From contig NZ_JAAAPM020000004.1 of NCBI RefSeq assembly GCF_009909155.2, positions 124,001-188,000 on the forward strand: DNA of 64,000 nt, in the 5' to 3' direction. The position numbers were made by a program, and so were the translations under genes. The notes under the pieces were generated by a model. That model ran no database searches. It had not been told where the DNA came from and was given only the letters and a program-made list of their open reading frames with translations. Shown here one piece after another: positions 1 to 6,692 of this stretch. This DNA comes from Flavobacterium undicola. GTDB lineage: Bacteria > Bacteroidota > Bacteroidia > Flavobacteriales > Flavobacteriaceae. Within the stretch, counting starts at the first letter, position 1. Every line of letters begins with the position of its first letter.

Positions 1-1
1 T

Positions 2-748
2 TTTGATGCGAGTTTTGTAAATCCAATTATTTTTTATCGTTCGGTAGAGTTTGGCTCTTCTTCGAGATCAGGAAATGCGCTTTTGGGATTGACTTTTAAA
101 TACAAATGGGATAGCCAAATTAACTTTTACGGGCAGTTTCTGTTAGATGAATTTTCATTGGGAGATATTAAAGAAGGAGATAATAGTTGGAGAAATAAAT
201 ACGGATACCAATTAGGTGCGAAATATTACAATGCTTTTAATGTGTCCAATTTATTATTGCAACTGGAATACAACCGAGTACGACCTTATGTGTATTCGCA
301 TTCTGAGCCAATTACTAATTATGGACATAATAATCAAGGTATTGGTCATCAGTGGGGTAGTAATTTTGGTGAGTTTGTTGCTATTGCCCGCTATCACAAA
401 GATCGGTTTTTTGCCGATGTGAAATTAACAACTGCTACAAGAGGTTTTGATTTTGATACAACTGCCAATGATTTGAATTATGGTAGTAATATTTATAAGG
501 ATTATGATTTAAAGAGAGCTTCGAATAGCGGTGTGAAAGTAGGACAGGGAAATAAGACCAGTTTTTTCATGGCTGATATTCAAGGAGGTTATTTGATAAA
601 TCCATCAACTAATTTAAAACTTTTTGCCAGTTATATTTATAGAGATTTTAATCCAATGCAAAATACATCCACAGTATTTAAAGAAAGTGCCAATTGGTTT
701 TCTATAGGTGTACGATCGGATGTTTTTAATTGGTATTTTGATTATTGA
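2..748 (+). CDS. RemB-like outer-membrane protein, 3' part (5' end outside window)
   Basis: The frame is open from base 2 to a TGA at 746-748, so only the C-terminal 248 residues are present. The TTG at 83 is not a credible start because the frame continues upstream with barrel-like sequence (NPIIFYRSVEFGSS). The visible part alternates polar and aromatic residues with many Tyr, Phe and Asn and ends in an aromatic-rich strand (WYFDY), as outer-membrane beta-barrels do. It resembles the RemB/Wzi-like proteins of flavobacteria, where RemB is linked to gliding motility; this identity is from memory of the family and is moderately sure. It is on the same strand as the genes that follow but separated from them by about 100 bp. 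Confidence 0.55.
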   Translation, partial: FDASFVNPIIFYRSVEFGSSSRSGNALLGLTFKYKWDSQINFYGQFLLDEFSLGDIKEGDNSWRNKYGYQLGAKYYNAFNVSNLLLQLEYNRVRPYVYSHSEPITNYGHNNQGIGHQWGSNFGEFVAIARYHKDRFFADVKLTTATRGFDFDTTANDLNYGSNIYKDYDLKRASNSGVKVGQGNKTSFFMADIQGGYLINPSTNLKLFASYIYRDFNPMQNTSTVFKESANWFSIGVRSDVFNWYFDY

Positions 749-771
749 TAAATAAGGTATAATGGATTAAC

Positions 772-788
772 TAAATAAATTTTCAAGA
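772..788. repeat. 17-bp direct repeat, left copy
   Basis: The sequence TAAATAAATTTTCAAGA at 772-788 recurs exactly at 1445-1461. Similarity continues for about ten more bases (agttgctcta against tcttactctg). The two copies flank the toxin-antitoxin pair at 851-1370. Confidence 0.8.
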
Positions 789-850
789 AGTTGCTCTAAT
801 TAGTTTTGATGCAAAAATTGTATCTTTGAAGTAATAAAAGACAGATTGTT

Positions 851-1069
851 ATGAATTTACAGTTGACAAAAATGGAGCTGATAGAAATGCTTTTAAGTAC
901 TAAAAAAGCGACTGTGTTAAAGAAAGTAAAAGCTATTTTAGAAGAAGATCAAGCTCGATTAACAGAAGAGGATTATAAAATTATAGATTCGAGAAGAGAA
1001 GCCCATTTAAGAGGTGAAAGTAAATCTTTTTCATGGGAAGAAGCGAAACAGCAGATTCTTAAATCATAG
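851..1069 (+). CDS. Addiction-module antitoxin-like protein
   Basis: This 72-residue acidic and basic helical protein resembles the short addiction-module antitoxins that pair with RelE/ParE toxins. The C-terminal part carries the WEEAKQQI motif typical of that group. In the family the antitoxin binds and neutralises the toxin and usually represses its own promoter. A -7 box TATCTTTG lies at 821-828, but no well-spaced TTG is seen. The toxin-like gene starts 4 bp after the stop codon, as expected for a co-translated pair. The direct repeats on both sides suggest the pair was acquired as a cassette. Function is inferred from size, order and motif. Confidence 0.75.
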   Translation: MNLQLTKMELIEMLLSTKKATVLKKVKAILEEDQARLTEEDYKIIDSRREAHLRGESKSFSWEEAKQQILKS

Positions 1070-1073
1070 TTTT

Positions 1074-1370
1074 GTGAAATATACGCTAGAAATTAAAGAA
1101 GAAGCAGTTCTTGATATTAAAGAAGCCTATCTTTATTATGAAGAGCGGAAAATAGGTTTAGGGGATCGTTTTTTAGATACTTTGGAAATCTATTTAGAAA
1201 GAGTACAGCAGTATCCTGAACATTATCAAATCAGGCGAAAACCTTATAGAGAAGCTTTTATTAAAGATTTTCCGTATTTAATTATCTACGAAATAGAAGG
1301 GGCTAAAGTAATTGTTTATGCTGTTTTTAATACTTGGAAAAATCCAAATAAAAAACCGCTAAAGAAATAA
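1074..1370 (+). CDS. RelE/ParE-family toxin
   Basis: This 98-residue protein begins at GTG 1074 (VKYTLEIKEEAVLDI). A longer reading from ATG 1014 would overlap the antitoxin by 56 bases and add 20 residues that do not look like the family, so the GTG is preferred. The ParE/RelE fold is suggested by the N-terminal strand-helix (EEAVLDIKEAYLYYEE), the central arginine-rich RRKPYREAFIKDFPYLIIYEI and the C-terminal VIVYAVFNTWKNP. Members either cleave ribosome-bound mRNA or poison gyrase; the sequence alone does not decide which. It lies 4 bp after its presumed antitoxin. Confidence 0.8.
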   Translation: MKYTLEIKEEAVLDIKEAYLYYEERKIGLGDRFLDTLEIYLERVQQYPEHYQIRRKPYREAFIKDFPYLIIYEIEGAKVIVYAVFNTWKNPNKKPLKK

Positions 1371-1444
1371 TATAACATCTTCATTTGTTATTTTTACTAG
1401 TGGCTCGTTAGAAGATAAAACGTGGTTTTTACAGCATATTTAGA

Positions 1445-1461
1445 TAAATAAATTTTCAAGA
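1445..1461. repeat. 17-bp direct repeat, right copy
   Basis: An exact second copy of the repeat at 772-788, 673 bp away, lying between the toxin gene and the cyoE promoter. Confidence 0.8.
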
Positions 1462-1515
1462 TCTTACTCTGAAAAAGCTTAAATTTTTCTTCAACAATAT
1501 TTTATGATTTGTTTT

Positions 1516-1546
1516 TTGCCAAATCCCTTTCGATGAGTTACTTTTG
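1516..1546 (+). promoter_or_regulatory. Bacteroidota-type promoter of the oxidase operon
   Basis: A -33 element TTG at 1516-1518 and a -7 element TACTTTTG at 1539-1546 are separated by 20 bp, matching the Bacteroidota consensus. Initiation about 5-8 bases downstream would give a leader of roughly 15 bases before the ATG at 1568. It also rules out the TTG at 1544 as the start codon. Confidence 0.65.
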
Positions 1547-1567
1547 CAGCAGTTTTACAAAAACCTA

Positions 1568-2482
1568 ATGAAAACGGCATTGAGCACAACTACAAATACA
1601 TTTTCCCTTAAAGCGATTTTTACCGATTTTAAAGAAATCACCAAAGCTGGATTGGCTATTAGTGTGTTGTTTTCGTCTATTGCGGGATATCTTTTAGGTT
1701 TTAATGATGGGCAGCCTTTTCAATGGTCGGTTTTATTGATGCTTTGTGTAGGTGGTTATTGCATGGTAGGAGCTTCAAATGCCTATAATCAGGTAATTGA
1801 GAAGGATTTAGATGCTTTGATGGATCGAACTAAAAATCGCCCGGTTCCTTCAGGAAGAATGTCTTCAAATATGGCGTTGGTAGTGGCTAGTTTACTTACC
1901 TTAATTGGTCTTTCATTATTGTATATGATTAATCCTAAAACAGCGATGTTTGGGGCAATTTCAATATTTTTATACACCAGTGTGTATACACCGCTTAAAA
2001 CACTTACCTCTTTGTCTGTTTTTGTGGGGGCTTTTCCAGGTGCTATTCCTTTTATGTTGGGCTGGGTTGCTGCTACTGGCGATTTTGGAATAGAGGCAGG
2101 AACTTTGTTTTTAATTCAGTTTTTCTGGCAGTTTCCTCATTTTTGGGCTATTGGTTGGTTTTTGTATGAAGATTATGAAAAGGCAGGTTTTTTCATGTTA
2201 CCTACCGGTAAGAAAGATAAAGGGACAGCATTGCAGATTATTTTATATACTGTTTGGTTGATTGTTGCTTCGCTGTTGCCATCAATTGGATACACAGGTA
2301 AGTTATTTATTTCTCCAATAGCAGCAGGTGTTGTTTTTTTATTGGGGCTTTGGATGCTTTATTATGCGGTTCAGCTGTATAAGATTAAAACGGCAAAAGC
2401 GGCCAGAACTTTAATGTTAGTAAGTGTTTCTTATATTTCATTGTTACAATTGGTTTATATAATTGATAAATTTTTAAGATAG
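1568..2482 (+). CDS. cyoE: Heme O synthase (protoheme IX farnesyltransferase)
   Basis: This integral membrane prenyltransferase converts heme B to heme O by adding a farnesyl group, the first step towards heme A of aa3-type oxidases. The UbiA-family signature is clear at about residues 72-92 (ASNAYNQVIEKDLDALMDRT, the NxxxDxxxD motif), and several hydrophobic segments follow. Length (304 aa) is usual. The ATG at 1568 is chosen because the promoter -7 box covers the upstream TTG. It is the first gene of the oxidase assembly operon; a cytochrome oxidase subunit III gene starts 2 bp after its stop. Confidence 0.93.
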   Translation: MKTALSTTTNTFSLKAIFTDFKEITKAGLAISVLFSSIAGYLLGFNDGQPFQWSVLLMLCVGGYCMVGASNAYNQVIEKDLDALMDRTKNRPVPSGRMSSNMALVVASLLTLIGLSLLYMINPKTAMFGAISIFLYTSVYTPLKTLTSLSVFVGAFPGAIPFMLGWVAATGDFGIEAGTLFLIQFFWQFPHFWAIGWFLYEDYEKAGFFMLPTGKKDKGTALQIILYTVWLIVASLLPSIGYTGKLFISPIAAGVVFLLGLWMLYYAVQLYKIKTAKAARTLMLVSVSYISLLQLVYIIDKFLR

Positions 2483-2484
2483 TT

Positions 2485-3072
2485 ATGGGAGTTACAATGA
2501 CAGTAGATGAACATAAAGCAAGAACGGCAAGATCATACAAGTTGATATTGTTGTTTGCTATGGTTAGTATGACTATGATGTTTGCAGGGTTAACAAGTGC
2601 TTTTGTGGTAAGTAAGTCAAGAGTGGATTGGTTGAAAGATTTTCAATTGCCAACGGCTTTTTATATTAGTACAATTGTGATAATTGGATGCAGTGTGACT
2701 TTTCACCTGGCAAAAAAAGCAATTCAAAAAGACAATAAAAGCCTGACAACTAGCTTGCTTTTGACAACCTTGGCTTTGGGTGTTTTGTTTGTGATTTTAC
2801 AGTTTGTAGGTTTTGGTCAAATTGTAGAAAGTGGTTATTATTTTACAGGTGCAGAGAGTTCAATTACAACAACTTTCTTGTATATTGTTACTTTAATGCA
2901 CTTATTGCACTTGGCCGGAGGCTTAATTTCACTTTTAATTATAATTTATAATCATTTTAAACAAAAGTACAATTCGAGTCAAACTCTTGGAATAGAACTA
3001 GGTGCAATGTATTGGCACTTTCTAGATTTTCTATGGGTTTATTTATTTGTATTTTTATATTTCTTTAAATAA
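2485..3072 (+). CDS. Cytochrome oxidase subunit III (short form)
   Basis: This 195-residue membrane protein has five hydrophobic segments and the family's conserved C-terminal features: TLMHLLHLAGGLISLL, then GAMYWHFLDFLWVYLFVFLY. Subunit III is a core membrane subunit of heme-copper oxidases. It is close in length to bacterial five-helix subunits III. It sits 2 bp after cyoE and 42 bp before a second, longer subunit III gene, so the two are probably expressed together. Subunits I and II are not in this window. Confidence 0.88.
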   Translation: MGVTMTVDEHKARTARSYKLILLFAMVSMTMMFAGLTSAFVVSKSRVDWLKDFQLPTAFYISTIVIIGCSVTFHLAKKAIQKDNKSLTTSLLLTTLALGVLFVILQFVGFGQIVESGYYFTGAESSITTTFLYIVTLMHLLHLAGGLISLLIIIYNHFKQKYNSSQTLGIELGAMYWHFLDFLWVYLFVFLYFFK

Positions 3073-3114
3073 GAAAAAAACGTAAATTTGGGAACTTTTT
3101 AACGAATAACTTTT

Positions 3115-4089
3115 ATGGAAGCGACAGTTACTACTGCAAATAGTGAAGAAAAAACTTGGGGAGGCGGCAATGAGCCAATGGGAGCAAGTTATGGTAAAAT
3201 GATGATGTGGTTTTTTATCGTATCTGATGCCTTAACGTTCTCTGGATTTTTAGCAGCTTACGGTTTTTCTAGATTTAAATTTATTGAAACATGGCCTTTG
3301 CCTGATGAAGTGTTTACTCACTTCCCTTTTATGCATGGGGTTGCGGCACCTATGTACTATGTAGCATTTATGACTTTTATTTTGATTTTTTCATCTGTAA
3401 CAATGGTTTTGGCTGTTGATGCGGGTCATCAATTGAAAAAGAACAAAGTTGTTGTTTACATGTTTTTAACTATTATTGGAGGTTTAATTTTCGTTGGCTC
3501 TCAAGCTTGGGAGTGGAAAAACTTTATCAATGGTGAGTATGGAGCTATCGAAACAAAAGGAGGAAGTATTCTTCAGTTTGTTGGTAAAGATGGAAAACAA
3601 GTAGCGCTTGCTGATTTTGCAGCAACTTTACATGAAGAAAGAACTCAGTTGTCCAGGAGTCATGGATCTTGGTTTATGGAAGAGTCTACTCAGCCAACTT
3701 ATTCAGTAGCTGAAGTACAAGCTGGTTTCAAAGCACATCCTGATTTGTTGATTAGAACTGAAGTTATAAAAGATAAAAAGAAAACAATTCTTTCCAGAGC
3801 TGAATCTGAACTAAGATTAGGTCAAGCTGCTTTAGTAGTTGAAGGAGCAAACTTAGAGAGAAATGAGTATGGAAGTAAATTATTTGCTGATTTCTTCTTC
3901 TTTATTACTGGTTTCCACGGATTCCACGTTTTCTCTGGAGTAATTATCAATATCATTATATTCTTTAATGTATTGCTTGGAACTTATGAGAAAAGAAAAA
4001 GTTATGAAATGGTGGAGAAAGTTGGACTATACTGGCACTTTGTCGATTTAGTATGGGTATTTGTATTCACAGTTTTCTATCTAGTTTAA
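3115..4089 (+). CDS. Cytochrome oxidase subunit III with a large internal insertion
   Basis: A second subunit III, 324 residues. The N-terminal part has the conserved GGGNEPMGASYGKMMMWFF start and the C-terminal part the GFHGFHVFSGVI and GLYWHFVDLVWVFVFTVFY helices. Between helices, about residues 135-255, lies a hydrophilic insertion of roughly 110-120 residues (rich in Lys, Glu, Gln) that the preceding paralogue lacks. By topology the insertion would form an extramembrane domain. It is followed 19 bp later by subunit IV. Function as an oxidase subunit is established for the family; the role of the insertion is unknown to me. Confidence 0.88.
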   Translation: MEATVTTANSEEKTWGGGNEPMGASYGKMMMWFFIVSDALTFSGFLAAYGFSRFKFIETWPLPDEVFTHFPFMHGVAAPMYYVAFMTFILIFSSVTMVLAVDAGHQLKKNKVVVYMFLTIIGGLIFVGSQAWEWKNFINGEYGAIETKGGSILQFVGKDGKQVALADFAATLHEERTQLSRSHGSWFMEESTQPTYSVAEVQAGFKAHPDLLIRTEVIKDKKKTILSRAESELRLGQAALVVEGANLERNEYGSKLFADFFFFITGFHGFHVFSGVIINIIIFFNVLLGTYEKRKSYEMVEKVGLYWHFVDLVWVFVFTVFYLV

Positions 4090-4108
4090 TTTTTAAAGTT
4101 TATTTATT

Positions 4109-4459
4109 ATGTCACACGAATATGTATCAAACACAGCTAGAATCTGGAAAGTATTTGGGATTTTATCAGTAGTTACAATTATAGAGGTTTTTTTAGGTAT
4201 TTATAAGCCTGATGCTTTACATCTTAGTTATTTTCTTGGCTTAAGTTTGTTAAACTGGATTTTTTATGCACTTACTATTTTTAAGGCATATTTCATTGTA
4301 TGGGCTTTTATGCACATGGAAGGGGAGGAATCAAGCCTTAGATGGGCTGTAGTTTTACCAGTTATTTTTCTTGTCTTATACTTACTTTTCATTCTGTTGA
4401 CTGAAGGGCATTATATTTATGGGGTTTTTAAAGATTCAACCATTAAATGGAATTTTTAA
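4109..4459 (+). CDS. Cytochrome oxidase subunit IV (prokaryotic type)
   Basis: This 116-residue protein has three hydrophobic helices and the motif FKAYFIVWAFMHMEGEESSLR, characteristic of the small bacterial subunit IV (CaaD/CyoD-like). It stabilises the oxidase complex in the inner membrane. It follows the second subunit III by 19 bp and is followed by a strong intrinsic terminator, so it is probably the last gene of the first transcription unit. Confidence 0.85.
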   Translation: MSHEYVSNTARIWKVFGILSVVTIIEVFLGIYKPDALHLSYFLGLSLLNWIFYALTIFKAYFIVWAFMHMEGEESSLRWAVVLPVIFLVLYLLFILLTEGHYIYGVFKDSTIKWNF

Positions 4460-4474
4460 CACTATATTAATTCA

Positions 4475-4506
4475 AAAAAAGGGCACGCATTGCGTGCCTT
4501 TTTTTA
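4475..4506 (+). terminator. Intrinsic terminator after subunit IV
   Basis: A perfect stem GGCACGCA (4482-4489) / TGCGTGCC (4491-4498), extended by an A-run on the left and a T-run on the right, so it can work in both directions. Confidence 0.85.
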
Positions 4507-4535
4507 TTTTTGCATTTTAAAATTAATTTTCGATA

Positions 4536-5177
4536 ATGAAAAAAAATATAGTTCTTTTTATACTCTTCGTTTTGCCTATTGTAGCTTATCTTTTCTTTGC
4601 TTCAGGTGTTAATAGTTTTACTAAACTTCCCGTTATTACTCCTAAAGTTGCTGATTTAGGAAAATGGGAATCTTTAAAGGGAGAAAAGGTTAGTTTAGAT
4701 AATAAAATTACTATCCTTGGTTTTTCAGGAACTGAGATTTTAAAGAACAGAGGGAATCTTTTTAATTTAAATGAAAAGATCTATAAGCGATACCATACCT
4801 TTAATGATTTGCAGTTTGTGATGATTTGTCCATTAGGAACTGAAAAGGATATAAAAAATATTATGGATGCTTTTGATGACTTTACAGATGTTTCTCAATG
4901 GCATTTTGTTTTCACAACTCCTGAAGAAATTCAATCTTATTATAAACAATTGAAATTAGTCAAGCCATTAGATGCTAATGCCGGAACTTCTAATGTTTTT
5001 ATAGTAGACAAGGAAAGAAATTTGAGAGGAAGAAAAGATCAAAAAGAATATAAAGAAGGCTATGATAGTTTTCACCTTTCTGAGTTGAGTAATGAGATGT
5101 TAGATGATTTTAAGGTTATTCTTTATGAGTACCGCGCTGCTCTTAAAAAGAATCACAATGCTACCAAACAATTATAA
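4536..5177 (+). CDS. Membrane-anchored Sco-like protein lacking the copper-binding cysteines
   Basis: 213 residues with an N-terminal membrane anchor (about 5-23) and a thioredoxin-like layout similar to the next gene: GKWESLKGEKVSLDNKITILGF in place of the Sco core strand, then a helix, then LQFVMICPLGTEKD. The region that should hold CxxxC reads GTEILKNRGN; the only cysteine is Cys98, in a later strand. No histidine equivalent to the Sco copper ligand is evident. Twelve bp separate it from the true Sco gene. A structural or chaperone role in oxidase assembly is inference from position. Confidence 0.6.
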   Translation: MKKNIVLFILFVLPIVAYLFFASGVNSFTKLPVITPKVADLGKWESLKGEKVSLDNKITILGFSGTEILKNRGNLFNLNEKIYKRYHTFNDLQFVMICPLGTEKDIKNIMDAFDDFTDVSQWHFVFTTPEEIQSYYKQLKLVKPLDANAGTSNVFIVDKERNLRGRKDQKEYKEGYDSFHLSELSNEMLDDFKVILYEYRAALKKNHNATKQL

Positions 5178-5189
5178 ACACACCATTTT

Positions 5190-5876
5190 ATGTTGAAAAA
5201 TAAATCATATATCGGGATTTCGTTTATTGTTTTAATTTTCGGAATTTATGCAGTTCCAAAGATTATTTCACGTATTCAAAATGGAGATGTTGTTAAGGCC
5301 GATCGTTTAGATAAAGTGTCGTCTGGCAGTAATTCAGAAGAAAATTTGATAAAAATTGGTCCAGCGCCAAAATTCGAATTAACAAATCAAGACAATCAAA
5401 AGATAAGTAATGCAAGTTATAAAGGGAAAGTTTATGTTCTGGAATTTTTCTTTACTACCTGTCCTTCTATTTGTCCAAAAATGAATCAAAGTATGTTGGT
5501 TCTCGAAAAAAAATTCTTTGGGAATCCTAATTTCGGAATTGTTTCTATTACAATTGATCCTAAACATGATACTCCTGAGGTTTTGAAATCTCATGCTAAG
5601 CTGATAGGTGTTAAGTCTTCTAATTGGAATTTTTTAACCGGCGACAGGCAAACAATATTTGATTTGGCTAACAAAGGGTTTAATCTTTATGCAGGAGAAA
5701 ACAGCAAGGTAAATGGCGGATTTGAACATTCAGGGATGTTTGCTTTGATCGATAAAAATGGTAATATCCGTTGTAGAAAAGATGATTTTGGAAATCCAAT
5801 TTTGTATTATGATGGATTAGAAAAATCAGGAGTTAGAGATATTCAACAAGATATCAGTATTTTATTAGCAGAATAA
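5190..5876 (+). CDS. SCO1/SenC-family copper chaperone
   Basis: 228 residues with an N-terminal membrane anchor and a periplasmic thioredoxin fold. The copper-binding and redox motif TTCPSICPKMN places Cys91 and Cys95, and the partner histidine is His180 (GFEHSGMFALID). The strand-helix SITIDPKHDTPEVL at about 119-132 is also typical. Sco proteins deliver copper to, or reduce, the CuA site of cytochrome oxidase subunit II. The gene lies in the oxidase cluster, 3 bp before the DUF420 gene. Confidence 0.93.
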   Translation: MLKNKSYIGISFIVLIFGIYAVPKIISRIQNGDVVKADRLDKVSSGSNSEENLIKIGPAPKFELTNQDNQKISNASYKGKVYVLEFFFTTCPSICPKMNQSMLVLEKKFFGNPNFGIVSITIDPKHDTPEVLKSHAKLIGVKSSNWNFLTGDRQTIFDLANKGFNLYAGENSKVNGGFEHSGMFALIDKNGNIRCRKDDFGNPILYYDGLEKSGVRDIQQDISILLAE

Positions 5877-5879
5877 GTT

Positions 5880-6422
5880 ATGAAAGAGCAAAGTTTAGAA
5901 ACAAAATATAATAAGTGGATTGTGCTGTTGTCAGTTGCAATTCCGTTAGTGGTTGCAATCCTTTTTGGAGTTAATTTGAGAAAATTGGGTTATGATGTAC
6001 AACCACTTTCATTTTTACCTCCTATTTATGCTACTATAAATGGAATTACTGCAATTGTGTTGGTTTTGGCTGTATTGGCTATAAAAAAAGGAAATAGACA
6101 ATTACATGAAAACTTAATGAAAACGGCTATAGCTTGCTCTGTTGCCTTTTTAGCGATGTATGTAGCCTATCACATGACTTCCGATTCTACAAAATTTGGT
6201 GGAGAAGGAATTATAAAATATGTGTATTACTTTATATTGATAACTCATATTATTCTTTCGGTTGTTATTATTCCGCTAGTTTTAATCACTTATGTTCGTG
6301 CATTGGCACAAGTATTTGATAAGCATAAAAAGATTGCCAAAATTACTTTTCCTATTTGGCTGTACGTTGCAGTTACAGGTGTTATTGTGTATTTAATGAT
6401 TTCTCCTTATTATGTTTACTAA
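5880..6422 (+). CDS. DUF420 (YozB/CtaM-like) membrane protein
   Basis: 180 residues with five hydrophobic segments and the family's conserved polar positions: LPPIYATINGITA, LHENLMKTAI, AYHMTSDSTKFGG, YYFILITHIILS and FPIWLYVAVTGVIVY. The DUF420 family includes CtaM of Firmicutes, which is needed to mature aa3-type oxidases; several conserved His residues could contact heme or copper. Position directly after sco supports an oxidase assembly role. Family assignment is firm; exact biochemistry is inferred. Confidence 0.85.
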   Translation: MKEQSLETKYNKWIVLLSVAIPLVVAILFGVNLRKLGYDVQPLSFLPPIYATINGITAIVLVLAVLAIKKGNRQLHENLMKTAIACSVAFLAMYVAYHMTSDSTKFGGEGIIKYVYYFILITHIILSVVIIPLVLITYVRALAQVFDKHKKIAKITFPIWLYVAVTGVIVYLMISPYYVY

Positions 6423-6690
6423 AGTCAGAAGTCATAAGTTAGAAGTTAGAAGTGAAAATGGTAAAGTGAAAATTCTATTTTCTATTTTCTGTTTTCTATT
6501 TTCTATGTTTTTTTCTCTTACGACTAACGCTCAATGCGCTATGTGCAGAGCTGCCTTAGGTGGCGATGCTAACATAGAGAAAGCAAAGGCAGTCAATGAT
6601 GGAATTGTTTATTTGATGGTTATTCCTTATTTATTAGTAGCTGTAATTGGTTATTTTGTTTATCGAATGAGGAAAAATAAAACGAAGTAG
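6412..6690 (+). CDS. Small exported CxxC membrane protein
   Basis: The frame encodes up to 92 residues: a signal-like segment, the motif QCAMCRAALGG, then one C-terminal membrane helix (DGIVYLMVIPYLLVAVIGYFVY) and a basic tail. The CxxC just after the signal region suggests metal or redox chemistry in the periplasm, consistent with the oxidase neighbours. The start is uncertain: ATG 6412 overlaps the DUF420 gene and its first 30 residues are translated from a heptamer-repeat hairpin (6423-6507). ATG 6505 would leave too little signal peptide. I do not know a defined function. Confidence 0.65.
   Translation: MFTKVRSHKLEVRSENGKVKILFSIFCFLFSMFFSLTTNAQCAMCRAALGGDANIEKAKAVNDGIVYLMVIPYLLVAVIGYFVYRMRKNKTK
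6423..6507. repeat. Inverted repeat with arms of degenerate 7-bp units
   Basis: Five consecutive heptamers related to AGTTAGA occupy 6423-6457, and five related to TTCTATT occupy 6473-6507. The two arms are largely complementary (about five Watson-Crick pairs plus one wobble per seven). A similar arrangement lies between clpP and clpX at 47990-48052. Confidence 0.7.
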
Positions 6691-6692
6691 TT

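Noticed and set aside
1544-1567. TTG start codon for cyoE
   Set aside because: The TTG lies within the -7 promoter box TACTTTTG; the ATG at 1568 fits the protein family better.
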